16,833 bases of DNA from Alphaproteobacteria bacterium (lineage in GTDB: Bacteria; Pseudomonadota; Alphaproteobacteria; DSM-16000; Inquilinaceae): the NCBI GenBank assembly GCA_029263555.1, contig JAJUFW010000010.1, forward strand, positions 1 through 16,833, read 5' to 3'. The translations under genes were made by a program, and so were the position numbers. The first letter of the stretch is position 1. Every line of letters begins with the position of its first letter. Of the stretch, positions 1 through 7,013 are shown one piece after another. The notes beneath the pieces were generated by a model, which saw nothing but the letters and a program-made list of their open reading frames with translations, searched no databases and was not told the origin of the DNA.

Positions 1-102
1 CAGTTACTCAAGAATCAACAGAAAAATATTCCGGAAGGATCACTCGGCCGGGGCGACGGGGCGGCGTCCCGGGGAAAAGATCAAGGGAAAGCAAGGCGCC
101 CG
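1..102. other. Left-edge leader, no gene seen
   Basis: The first 30 bases are AT-rich against a GC-rich background (an A-run followed by TATT around 22-30) and could hold the promoter of the downstream peptidase gene. No well-spaced -35/-10 pair stands out. An AAGG at 92-95 lies 7 bases before the ATG at 103 and could act as its ribosome-binding site. Confidence 0.3.
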
Positions 103-1143
103 ATGCCGTTGACGAGGGAGCAAGTTTCGAGATACGGCACCCGGAACCGCCAGTGGGCGCCTGAGCAGATGGCCGACCTTTATCCGCCCATCGATCCTTA
201 CCGTACCGGATTCCTCGATGTCGGCGACGGCCATCGGCTCTACTGGGAAACCTGCGGCAATCCGTCGGGCAAGCCCGCGCTCGTTCTCCATGGCGGACCG
301 GGTTCGGGATGCACGCCGACCGCGCGGCGCCAATTCAATCCGGAAATCTACCGGATCGTCCTCTTCGATCAACGCGGCGCCGGGAGAAGCACGCCGCACG
401 CCAGCGAGCCCGCCATAGACCTTTCCGCGAACACGACCGTCCATCTGGTCGCCGACATCGAACGTCTCAGGAAGCATCTGGGCATCGACCGGTGGATGGT
501 CCTCGGCGGTTCGTGGGGATCGACGCTCGCGCTTGCCTATGCCGAGCTCCATCCGGATCGGGTTACCGAAATGGTGCTGTTCAGCATCGCGACGACCACG
601 GCCTGGGAGGTCGACTGGATCACCCGGGGCGTCGGCATCTTCTTCCCCGAAGCCTGGGCGCGCTTTCGCGACGGCGTTCCGGCGGGGGAGCGGGAATCGA
701 GCCTTGTCGATGCCTACCACCATCTGCTCATGAACCCGGATTCCGCAATCCACGAGAGAGCGGCACGCGACTGGTGCGACTGGGAGATGGCACTCGTCGC
801 CACCCATCCGAACCACAAGCCGCATCCCCGATACCGTGACGCGAAGTTCCGTCTGGGATTCGCCCGGCTCGTCACCCATTACTGGCGCCATTGCGCCTGG
901 CTGGAGGATGGATGCCTCCTGCGCAACGCCGGCCGGCTTTCCGGGATTCCCGGCACCCTGATCCACGTGCGCCTGGATGTCGGAACGCCGGTCGTCACCG
1001 CATGGCGGCTAAGCCGGCACTGGCCCGGCAGCGAGCTGGTTCTGGTCGCCGGTGCCGGGCACGACGCGCGCGACACCGGGATGAACGAACGCATCGTCGC
1101 CGCCACGGACCGTTATGCAGCAACCCCGTGGCCGCCCGGCTGA
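103..1143 (+). CDS. pip: Prolyl iminopeptidase-like alpha/beta hydrolase
   Basis: Serine peptidase of the S33 family. Known members remove N-terminal proline from peptides in the cytoplasm. The 346-residue product has the family's oxyanion motif HGGPG (63-67), DQRGAGRS (89-96), and the nucleophile elbow GGSWGS (135-140, Ser137). Asp292 in RLDVGTP and His320 in AGHD complete the triad. The motif around Asp292 departs from the usual GRYDxxCP form, so the substrate pocket may differ. The ATG at 103 has an AAGG 7 bases upstream. An internal ATG at 169 (MADLYPP, 324 residues) matches the usual family N-terminus better and is a good alternative. There is no signal peptide. The gene is convergent with the Rrf2 gene across 55 bp. 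Confidence 0.88.
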   Translation: MPLTREQVSRYGTRNRQWAPEQMADLYPPIDPYRTGFLDVGDGHRLYWETCGNPSGKPALVLHGGPGSGCTPTARRQFNPEIYRIVLFDQRGAGRSTPHASEPAIDLSANTTVHLVADIERLRKHLGIDRWMVLGGSWGSTLALAYAELHPDRVTEMVLFSIATTTAWEVDWITRGVGIFFPEAWARFRDGVPAGERESSLVDAYHHLLMNPDSAIHERAARDWCDWEMALVATHPNHKPHPRYRDAKFRLGFARLVTHYWRHCAWLEDGCLLRNAGRLSGIPGTLIHVRLDVGTPVVTAWRLSRHWPGSELVLVAGAGHDARDTGMNERIVAATDRYAATPWPPG

Positions 1144-1198
1144 ACGGTTCCCCGTGAAACCCGGCCGATGGCCGATTGCGGACGAAGCCGCGCCGGCG

Positions 1199-1651
1199 TC
1201 AGGCGACGTTCTGGATCACCAGCCGCGCGATGCGGGCATCCCCGGCCATCGCAGCCGCCAGGGTCGTCCGGTCGAGCACGCCGACCGTCGCCTCATGCGT
1301 CACTGCAAAGACGCGGCGGATCGCGCATGTCGCCTCGTCATCGCAGTCTTCGCACCGCTGATAGGCAGTCTTGCTGAGGCAAGCGAGGGGCGCGAGCGGG
1401 CCGTCGACGATCCGGATCACCTCACCGAAAGTGATCGCGGAGGGGGCTTTGAGCAGACGGTAGCCGCCGTTCTTGCCGCGCTTGGAGGCAACCAGCCCGT
1501 GGCGCTTCAGCTCGAGCAGGATCTGTTCGAGAAACTTCTGCGGCATCCTTTGCCGCGTCGCGATATCGGCGATCAGGTGGCAACGGCCCGGCTCGTCCTC
1601 GGCCAGCACCAGCAGGGCCCGGAGAGCGTACTTGGCTTTTTGCGAGAGCAT
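1199..1651 (-). CDS. Rrf2-family transcriptional regulator with four-cysteine motif
   Basis: A 150-residue Rrf2 regulator. The N-terminal winged helix-turn-helix starts MLSQKAKYALRALL and contains the wing segment KRGKNGGYRL (57-66). Residues 91-109 carry Cys91, Cys100, Cys103 and Cys109. In IscR, NsrR and RirA, cysteines in this region bind an iron-sulfur cluster, so a redox, iron or NO sensing role is inferred. The frame is open upstream to 1762, but that extension (MKRFVSLYL...) is unlike the family, so I chose the ATG at 1651. Its ribosome-binding site is weak (a GGAAAA about 18 bases upstream). The AT-rich upstream patch holds a possible operator. No cysteine-biosynthesis or Fe-S assembly genes adjoin it, so the target regulon cannot be read from context. 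Confidence 0.88.
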   Translation of the reverse strand: MLSQKAKYALRALLVLAEDEPGRCHLIADIATRQRMPQKFLEQILLELKRHGLVASKRGKNGGYRLLKAPSAITFGEVIRIVDGPLAPLACLSKTAYQRCEDCDDEATCAIRRVFAVTHEATVGVLDRTTLAAAMAGDARIARLVIQNVA

Positions 1652-1925
1652 GATGGTCAGGCCGTTGTTTTCCGGAGCGCCGGGATCGGTCCGAATTGGG
1701 CGCCCCCGTTTCCGAAAAACTACATCGATTGAGTAGAGATATAAACTCACAAACCTTTTCAAAAAATTTCAGTCCCCGGGCGGCCGGAAATCCCGCTCCC
1801 GACGCCGCTCTGCCGGACCGGCCACGACGGTACGGCACCCTCAGACAGAATGCTCGTTGCTCTTCCGGTCGAGCCGCATGGGCACTAGGTTACTCTGATG
1901 AACTGATGCCCTCCCGCCCGGCCCC
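1652..1925. promoter_or_regulatory. AT-rich divergent control region between rrf2 gene and ankyrin gene
   Basis: This 274-bp gap separates the minus-strand Rrf2 gene from the plus-strand ankyrin gene and must hold both promoters. The part at about 1714-1770 is clearly AT-richer than its surroundings. It contains the inverted repeat listed separately. I could not place a convincing -35/-10 pair in either direction. A short plus-strand frame starting ATG at 1878 ends at TGA 1896 and is not a gene. Confidence 0.45.
1720..1749. promoter_or_regulatory. Candidate Rrf2 operator (inverted repeats)
   Basis: Two overlapping inverted repeats lie 70-100 bp upstream of the Rrf2 ATG: CTAC-N9-GTAG (1720-1736, centred on ATCGAT) and TGAGT-N10-ACTCA (1730-1749). 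Rrf2 regulators commonly autoregulate through AT-rich imperfect palindromes close to their promoters. The site is inferred from symmetry and position only. It does not clearly match an IscR, NsrR or RirA consensus that I know. Confidence 0.35.
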
Positions 1926-3098
1926 GTGGAGACCAAGCCCTTGCGCCGTGCCCGCCGAGTCACACTGGGGTTCGTCCGGCCAGCCGGCCGCACGCTTGCC
2001 CGCCGTGGCGCTTGCGCCCTGATGGCCGCCATCGCCGGAACGATCCTCCTGTCGGGGTGCGCCGGCGCGGGCTGGAGGCTGCCAGGGCCGTCTTCGGCGG
2101 CGTCGGTCATCGAAGAACAGATCATGGTCCTGGCCGCCCAGGAGGGACGGGCCGACATCGTCGCCTTCGCCCTTGCCCGGGGCGCCGATCCCGACGCCCG
2201 CGAGCCGCGAGGCGGGCGTACGGCGCTGCTGATGGCGACCGAAACGGGAGAGCTGGAAACCATGGCGGTTCTCTTGGCCGCGGGGGCCGACCCGGACACC
2301 CCCTCGCCCGAAGGCTGGACCCCGCTCATGGAGGCCGTGGCGCTGGACCAAGTCACGGCACTCCGGCTGCTGCTGGATGCCGGCGCGAATCCGGAGCGGC
2401 GCGAACGCAGCAGCGGCTATTCCCCGCTGATGATCGCGGCGATGCTGGCCAATGTCGACGCGCTCGCCGCGCTGGCCGAAGCGGGCGCCGAGATCGATGC
2501 TACCGACCGTGCCGCGGGCGCGACCCCCCTGATCCTCGCGGCATCGAGCCGCGATCCGGCGGCGCCTGAGGCGGTCGCCGAACTGCTGGTCCGGGGCGCC
2601 GACACGGATCAGGCGCGAAAGGATGGCCTGACCGCGCTCATGGCCGCCAGCGGCGCCGGCAATCTGCCGGTCGTGCGGCTGTTGCTGGACGAAGGCGCGA
2701 AGCTGGAGGTGCGTGCCAGCGACGGATCGACCGCGCTGGGCATTGCCGCCTCCGCCGGGCGGACCGAGGTCGTCGACCTGCTGCTGTCCCGGGGGGCCGA
2801 TCCGAACCGGCCTGCCGGCGGCGGCCACACCCCGCTGATGCTGGCCAGCAGCAATGGGGCGCTGCTGACGGCGGAGCGGCTGCTTCGGGCCGGCGCGGAC
2901 GTGAACGCGAAGGCGCGCCGCAGCGGCGCGACGGCGCTGATCCTCGCCGCGGCCCGGGGCGATGCCCCCATGGTGCGCCTGCTGCTGGGAGCCGGCGCCG
3001 ATCCCGGAATCGCCTCCCGCGACGGCCTGACCGCGATCGGCGTCGCGCGCCAGAACGACTTCGCCGAGGTGATAGAGGCACTCGGCCGGGGAAATTGA
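1926..3098 (+). CDS. Ankyrin-repeat lipoprotein
   Basis: A 390-residue protein with an N-terminal type II signal: an arginine-rich n-region (residues 7-27), a hydrophobic stretch, and the lipobox LLSGC (41-45) with Cys45 as the likely lipidated residue. The mature part is almost all ankyrin repeats: about nine full units of 33-36 residues (starting near 64, 98, 131, 165, 199, 235, 268, 301 and 335) plus a partial C-terminal unit (368-390). Typical cores are GADPD, TALLMA and VVRLLLD. Ankyrin stacks bind partner proteins. Here the stack would face the periplasm from a membrane anchor, and the partner is unknown. The start is a GTG with no visible Shine-Dalgarno; it is the first usable start after an in-frame TGA at 1896. 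The stop lies 6 bp from the convergent mobA stop. Confidence 0.85.
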   Translation: METKPLRRARRVTLGFVRPAGRTLARRGACALMAAIAGTILLSGCAGAGWRLPGPSSAASVIEEQIMVLAAQEGRADIVAFALARGADPDAREPRGGRTALLMATETGELETMAVLLAAGADPDTPSPEGWTPLMEAVALDQVTALRLLLDAGANPERRERSSGYSPLMIAAMLANVDALAALAEAGAEIDATDRAAGATPLILAASSRDPAAPEAVAELLVRGADTDQARKDGLTALMAASGAGNLPVVRLLLDEGAKLEVRASDGSTALGIAASAGRTEVVDLLLSRGADPNRPAGGGHTPLMLASSNGALLTAERLLRAGADVNAKARRSGATALILAAARGDAPMVRLLLGAGADPGIASRDGLTAIGVARQNDFAEVIEALGRGN

Positions 3099-3104
3099 TC
3101 CCGC

Positions 3105-3722
3105 TCACGACGCCGAAGCGAGCAGCCTCTCCGCCTCAGCCAAGTCTTCGGGACGGTTGGCGTTGAAGAACGGATCGACGGGCCGCGTCGGGAATTCGAC
3201 CTCGGCAATCCGGTAGCGCGCCGTCCAGACATCGACCTTGCGGATGCCTTCCTCGACCAGGGCCCGTCTGAGATCGGCGCGCAGCGTGACGGGCCAAAGG
3301 CCGAAGACCGGATGGCTGCGCCCGTCCGATGCCGCGCAGGCGATATCGGCCCCGGCAGCCACCGCCTCGCCAAGCCGGTCGACCAGATCGATCGGCAGGA
3401 AGGGTGCATCGCAGGCGAAGCTAGCGACGAACCGGCAGCCGGGCGCATGCTCCGCCGCCCATTCGAGTCCGGCCAGCACGCCGGCAAGAGGACCTGCGGA
3501 ACCGTCGACCGGATCGGCCACGACGGGCAGCCCGTAAGGGGCGAAGCGTTCCGGATCCCCGTTCGCGTTCAGCACCAAGGGGCCGACCTGCGGGCGCACC
3601 CGTTCGAGGATGCGGTCCAGGATCGGCCGCCCGCCGAGATCACGCAGCCCCTTGTCGCCACCGCCCATCCGCCGGGCAAGTCCGCCGGCCAGCAGCACCC
3701 CGGCGGTTTCACTCCGCGGCAT
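3105..3722 (-). CDS. mobA: Molybdenum cofactor guanylyltransferase MobA
   Basis: Cytoplasmic nucleotidyltransferase that transfers GMP from GTP to Mo-molybdopterin, giving the guanine dinucleotide form (MGD) used by DMSO-reductase-family enzymes such as formate dehydrogenase. The 205-residue product carries the nucleotide-binding signature LLAGGLARRMGGGDKGL (10-26), NANGDPERF (52-60), the metal-binding CDAP (Asp105), and the C-terminal FNANRPEDL (186-194). The DKG and NANRPEDL forms favour MobA over the CTP-using relative MocA. The start is the ATG at 3722, preceded by AGAGGAAG; the frame runs open upstream to 3872 but that part overlaps fdhD. The 14-bp overlap with the fdhD end points to translational coupling. 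Confidence 0.92.
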   Translation of the reverse strand: MPRSETAGVLLAGGLARRMGGGDKGLRDLGGRPILDRILERVRPQVGPLVLNANGDPERFAPYGLPVVADPVDGSAGPLAGVLAGLEWAAEHAPGCRFVASFACDAPFLPIDLVDRLGEAVAAGADIACAASDGRSHPVFGLWPVTLRADLRRALVEEGIRKVDVWTARYRIAEVEFPTRPVDPFFNANRPEDLAEAERLLASAS

Positions 3723-4590
3723 CTTCCTCTGCCCCCTTGCGTCGGTGCCGGCTGTCCTCGTCCGCTGCGGTCCGCGGATCGGCGTCGAAGACGATGCGCT
3801 CCTCCCCGGCCAGCGCCAGGAAGCGCCGCCCGCGGGCCCGGCCGATGAGCGTGAGCCCGGCCTGCCGCGCAAGCTCGACCCCCCAGGCGGTGAAGCCGGA
3901 GCGCGAGACCAGGATCGGGATGCGCATCTGCACCGTCTTGATCACCATCTCGCTGGTGAGGCGGCCGGTCGTATAGAAGATCTTGTCCTCCGGATCGACG
4001 CCGTGCCGGTACATGTAGCCTGCGATCTTGTCCACGGCGTTGTGGCGGCCCACGTCCTCCATGTAGACGAGCGGGCGGTCCCGTTCGCAGAGGACGCAGC
4101 CATGGATCGCCCCTGCGGTCAGATAGAGGCTGGGCGCGGTATTGATCTTGCGCGTCAGCGCGTAAAGCCAGGACGTGTGCAACCGGGCCGCGGACGACAG
4201 CCGGATGCGCTCGAAACTCTCCATCACGTCACCGAAGACCGTGCCCTGGGCACAGCCGGAGGTCAGGGTCTTCTTCCGGAGCTTGTCCTCGAAATCGGTT
4301 TCCCGATCCGTCCGCACGACCACGGTTTCGAGGTCCTCGTCGTACTCCACCGCGGTCACCCGGTCGTCCGGCCGCAGCATGTTCTGGTTCAGGAGATAGC
4401 CGATCGCGAGATATTCCGGGTAATCGCCGATCGTCATCATGGTGACGATCTCCCGCCCGTTGAGGAACAGGGTCAGCGGGCGTTCCACGGTGACGGAGGT
4501 CTCGACGGGGCGGCCATCCTGATCGATCCCGGCGACGGGCCTCGTCAGCCGCGGATCATCGGGATTGGGACGCAGCGCGAACTCTTCCAT
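3709..4590 (-). CDS. fdhD: Formate dehydrogenase accessory sulfurtransferase FdhD
   Basis: FdhD passes sulfur from the cysteine desulfurase IscS to the molybdenum cofactor before insertion into formate dehydrogenase. From the ATG at 4590 the product has 293 residues. Family landmarks are IGDYPEYLAIGYLL, LTSGCAQGTVFGD, GAIHGCVLC, YMEDVGRHNAVDK, TTGRLTSEMV and SRSGFTAWGVELA. The sulfur-transfer loop has only its first cysteine: GCAQG (Cys113) where E. coli FdhD has a CxxC pair. An unusual CVLC lies at 165-168. I chose 4590 because a GGAGGA sits about 10 bases upstream. The frame is open to a TTG at 4656, with an ATG at 4650. The C-terminal tail is acidic and charged. The gene overlaps mobA by 14 bp and diverges from moaA. 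Confidence 0.9.
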   Translation of the reverse strand: MEEFALRPNPDDPRLTRPVAGIDQDGRPVETSVTVERPLTLFLNGREIVTMMTIGDYPEYLAIGYLLNQNMLRPDDRVTAVEYDEDLETVVVRTDRETDFEDKLRKKTLTSGCAQGTVFGDVMESFERIRLSSAARLHTSWLYALTRKINTAPSLYLTAGAIHGCVLCERDRPLVYMEDVGRHNAVDKIAGYMYRHGVDPEDKIFYTTGRLTSEMVIKTVQMRIPILVSRSGFTAWGVELARQAGLTLIGRARGRRFLALAGEERIVFDADPRTAADEDSRHRRKGAEEDAAE

Positions 4591-4760
4591 GGGCGACGGG
4601 TCCTCCGACTCCCGGCACGGCACCCTCCCTTGCGCCTTCCGTTCGACCATCGGCAAGGAAAGCCTTTCGCGGCCGGGGGCTACACCTTAAGATTTCCGAC
4701 TTGCACATGAAAGGGCCGGATGACATCTGGCAGCAGTATCGGAACACAGGGGCCAGAGCC
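4591..4760. promoter_or_regulatory. Divergent fdhD / moaA control region
   Basis: This 170-bp gap must hold the promoters of both gene sets. On the plus strand TAAGAT (4688-4693) is a possible -10, with no good -35. If it is real, transcription would begin near 4700, which leaves almost no leader for an ATG at 4707 and favours the moaA start at 4761. I see no conserved molybdenum-cofactor riboswitch fold here. Confidence 0.3.
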
Positions 4761-5783
4761 ATGGACGGTTACATTCCGCAGCGCCGGCCGATCATCGACC
4801 CGCATGGCCGCGGCATCACCTATCTGCGCGTGTCGGTGACGGACCGCTGCGACTTCCGCTGCGTCTACTGCATGGCGGAGGAGATGACCTTCCTGCCGAA
4901 GGCGGACCTGCTGACGCTGGAAGAGCTGGACCGGGTCTGCAGCGCCTTCGTCGGCCTGGGTGTCCGCAAGCTTCGCCTGACCGGCGGCGAGCCCCTGGTC
5001 CGTCGCAACATCATGGAGCTGATCCGCAGCCTGTCCCGCCATCTTAAGACCGGCGACCTGGACGAGCTGACGATCACGACCAATGGCAGCCAGCTCAGCC
5101 GCTACGCGGACGAACTTGCCGCCTGCGGAGTCCGCCGCATCAACGTCTCCCTGGATACCCTGGATCCGGACAAGTTCCTGGCGATCACCCGCTGGGGCAA
5201 GTTCGACCGCGTGATGGAGGGCATCCGCGCGGCGAAGGAGGCAGGCATCCGTATCAAGATCAACGCGGTCGCCCTCAAGGGCGTGAACGACATGGAGTTC
5301 GACGACCTGATCGCCTGGTGCGGCCGCGAGGGGCACGACCTGACATTGATCGAGGTGATGCCGATGGGCGACATCGGCGGGGAGACGCGGATCGACCAGT
5401 ATCTGCCGCTTTCGCTGGTCCGCGCCGACCTGGCGCGGCGTTGGACCCTGACGGAAAGCGACCATCGCACCGGCGGTCCGGCCCGCTATTACCGTGTCGA
5501 GGAAACCAACGGGCTTCTCGGGTTCATCACCCCCCTGACCCACAATTTCTGCGAAAGCTGCAACCGGGTGCGTCTGACCTGCACCGGTACGCTCTACATG
5601 TGCCTGGGCCAGGAGGACGCGGCGGATCTGAAGACGCCGCTGCGCAGCTCGGAAAGCGACGCCCCGCTGATCGCAGCCATCGAAGAGGCGATCGGACGGA
5701 AGCCGAAGGGCCACGACTTCGTCATCGATCGCCGGCACAAGCGGCCGGCCGTCGGCAGGCACATGAGCGTCACCGGCGGCTGA
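4761..5783 (+). CDS. moaA: GTP 3',8-cyclase MoaA
   Basis: Radical-SAM enzyme that converts GTP to 3',8-cyclo-GTP, the first step of molybdopterin synthesis, working with MoaC. The 340-residue product has the N-terminal radical-SAM cluster CDFRCVYC (Cys30, 34, 37), the SAM-binding GGEP (75-78), and the C-terminal cluster pattern C-x2-C-x13-C (Cys264, 267, 281) that holds the GTP-binding 4Fe-4S centre. It ends in the essential Gly-Gly tail (VTGG). The start is the ATG at 4761, with an AGGGG about 8 bases upstream. It places the family's opening (RPIIDPHGRGITYLRVSVTDRC) near the N-terminus. In-frame ATG 4707 and TTG 4701 would add 18 or 20 residues of low similarity. moaC is not adjacent downstream. 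Confidence 0.95.
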   Translation: MDGYIPQRRPIIDPHGRGITYLRVSVTDRCDFRCVYCMAEEMTFLPKADLLTLEELDRVCSAFVGLGVRKLRLTGGEPLVRRNIMELIRSLSRHLKTGDLDELTITTNGSQLSRYADELAACGVRRINVSLDTLDPDKFLAITRWGKFDRVMEGIRAAKEAGIRIKINAVALKGVNDMEFDDLIAWCGREGHDLTLIEVMPMGDIGGETRIDQYLPLSLVRADLARRWTLTESDHRTGGPARYYRVEETNGLLGFITPLTHNFCESCNRVRLTCTGTLYMCLGQEDAADLKTPLRSSESDAPLIAAIEEAIGRKPKGHDFVIDRRHKRPAVGRHMSVTGG

Positions 5784-5795
5784 ACCCCGGGGTTC
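5782..5795. other. Perfect 14-bp palindrome at the moaA stop
   Basis: GAACCCCGGGGTTC is a perfect palindrome that overlaps the moaA TGA. It could form a cruciform, bind a dimeric protein or block RNA decay. There is no loop and no T-run after it, so it is a poor intrinsic terminator. Confidence 0.35.
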
Positions 5796-5839
5796 CGCCC
5801 TCCCCGTCCGCCGGCCCATGGTGGCCGATCGGTCACTGC

Positions 5840-5867
5840 TTGCATTTCAGGAGCAGTCGGATAGACT
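5840..5867 (+). promoter_or_regulatory. Possible sigma-70 promoter for the GST-like gene
   Basis: TTGCAT (5840-5845) and TAGACT (5862-5867) are separated by 16 bp and lie about 50 bp before the GTG at 5916. Match to consensus is only partial (3/6 and 4/6), but the spacing and position fit, and the stretch follows directly after the moaA end. Confidence 0.35.
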
Positions 5868-5915
5868 GAACCGGTTGCAAAGCGAAACCAGAGCGTTTCA
5901 GGGACGGGGGACGAA

Positions 5916-6575
5916 GTGGGACTGACACTTTACGCGCATCCGTTTTCCTCCTATTGCCAGAAGGCGCTGATCGCCCTCTACGAGAACGGGACTCCGTTCG
6001 AGTTCCGCATGCTGGAACCCGGTGACGGAAAGGCGCTGGCGGAACTCGAAGCCCTGTGGCCGCTCAGGAAGTTCCCGGTTCTGGTGGACCGGGACCGGAC
6101 GGTCGTAGAGGCAACCATCATCGTCGAATACCTGCAGGTCCATCATCCCGGTCCGGTGCGGCTGATCCCGGAAAGCGCCGACGAGGCGATCGAGGTCCGG
6201 ATGATGGACCGCTTCTTCGACAACTACATCTCGACGCCGCAGCAGAAGCTGGTTCTCGATAGCCTGCGCCCCGAGGACCGGCGCGACCCTTACGGGACCG
6301 CCGAGGCTCGGGCGATGCTCGACACCGCCTATGGCTGGCTGGATGGCGTCATGGCCGGCCGCCGGTGGGCAGCGGGCGAGGATTTCACGCTCGCCGACTG
6401 CGCCGCCGCGCCCGCGCTGTTCTACGCGGACTGGTCCCACCCGATCGGCGACCGGTTTCCGAACGTTACGGCCTACCGGCGCCGGCTGCTGGACCGGCCT
6501 TCCTTCGCCCGGGCGGTCGACGAGGCCCGCCCCTATCGCAAGCTGTTCCCGCTCGGCGCGCCGGATCGGGATTGA
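5916..6575 (+). CDS. Glutathione S-transferase family protein
   Basis: A 219-residue cytoplasmic two-domain GST. The thioredoxin-like N-domain (1-77) has LYAHPFSSYCQKALIAL, where Ser11, Ser12 or Cys14 could be the activating residue, then KFPVL with the cis-proline (Pro54), and EATIIVEYL (65-73). The usual glutathione-contacting serine after Glu65 is alanine here. The helical C-domain holds the conserved DFTLADCAAAPAL (156-168) with Asp161. The GTG start is preceded by GGGGGA 5 bases upstream. The substrate is not predictable. The next gene is the DUF1428 protein, 79 bp away on the same strand. Confidence 0.9.
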   Translation: MGLTLYAHPFSSYCQKALIALYENGTPFEFRMLEPGDGKALAELEALWPLRKFPVLVDRDRTVVEATIIVEYLQVHHPGPVRLIPESADEAIEVRMMDRFFDNYISTPQQKLVLDSLRPEDRRDPYGTAEARAMLDTAYGWLDGVMAGRRWAAGEDFTLADCAAAPALFYADWSHPIGDRFPNVTAYRRRLLDRPSFARAVDEARPYRKLFPLGAPDRD

Positions 6576-6598
6576 GAAAAAATGACATCCGAGCATGT

Positions 6599-6611
6599 CG
6601 GCCGACGGCCG
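6599..6611. repeat. Short GC hairpin after the GST-like gene
   Basis: CGGCCGACGGCCG forms a 5-bp stem with a 3-base loop, extendable by one wobble and one G-C pair. It starts 23 bases after the GST stop. A near-identical sequence, CGGCCGATGGCCG, lies at 1162-1174, 18 bases after the pip stop. No T-run follows either copy, so terminator function is uncertain. Confidence 0.3.
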
Positions 6612-6654
6612 GCTCGAACGTCCTTGGACCGTCCGCAACGAAAGGAGACTTTCA

Positions 6655-7008
6655 ATGACCTATGTCGACGGCTTCGTGGTCGCCGTGAAGAAGGACAGGA
6701 TCGAGGATTACCGGGCGATGGCCCGCCTGGCGGGAGAGGTCTGGAAGGAGTACGGCGCCCTTACCTTCGTCGAATGCGTCGCCGACGACGTTCCCTTTGG
6801 CGAGCTCACCTCCTTCCCGCGCGCCGTGCAACTCCAGGAAGACGAGATCGTCGTCTTTTCCTGGATCACCTATGAAAGCCGCCAGGCGAGGGATGCCATC
6901 CTGGCCAAGGTGATGGAGGATCCGAGGCTCAAGAACCAGATGGACAACGCGCCCTTCGACGGCAAGCGGATGATCTTCGGAGGGTTCGAGGCGATCGTCG
7001 AGATGTAG
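6655..7008 (+). CDS. YbaA-like DUF1428 family protein
   Basis: A 117-residue small protein of the DUF1428 family, which includes E. coli YbaA. It is predicted to fold as a ferredoxin-like alpha/beta barrel dimer related to the ABM superfamily, and no biochemical function is established. Family segments seen are MTYVDGFVVAVKK at the N-terminus, FVECVADDVP (38-47), FSWITYESRQARD (68-80) and FDGKRMIFGGFE (100-111). The start at 6655 is set by a strong AAGGAG (6642-6647) 7 bases upstream, so the in-frame ATG at 6595 is rejected. The stop lies 5 bp from the convergent MFS stop. It may be co-transcribed with the GST-like gene. Confidence 0.9.
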   Translation: MTYVDGFVVAVKKDRIEDYRAMARLAGEVWKEYGALTFVECVADDVPFGELTSFPRAVQLQEDEIVVFSWITYESRQARDAILAKVMEDPRLKNQMDNAPFDGKRMIFGGFEAIVEM

Positions 7009-7013
7009 GCGGC

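Noticed and set aside
1890..2828. Minus-strand open frame opposite the ankyrin gene
   Set aside because: The regular Gly/Arg/Gln pattern is the mirror of the ankyrin repeats and is not a separate repeat protein.
3610..4710. Plus-strand open frame across mobA and fdhD
   Set aside because: It runs antisense to two well-supported overlapping genes and shows no domain.
4591..4760. Molybdenum-cofactor riboswitch before moaA
   Set aside because: The leader is too short and no conserved multi-stem layout is visible. A covariance-model search would settle it.
4680..5819. Long minus-strand open frame opposite moaA
   Set aside because: The moaA frame has all cluster cysteines and the Gly-Gly tail. 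The antisense product is low-complexity and unlike any family.
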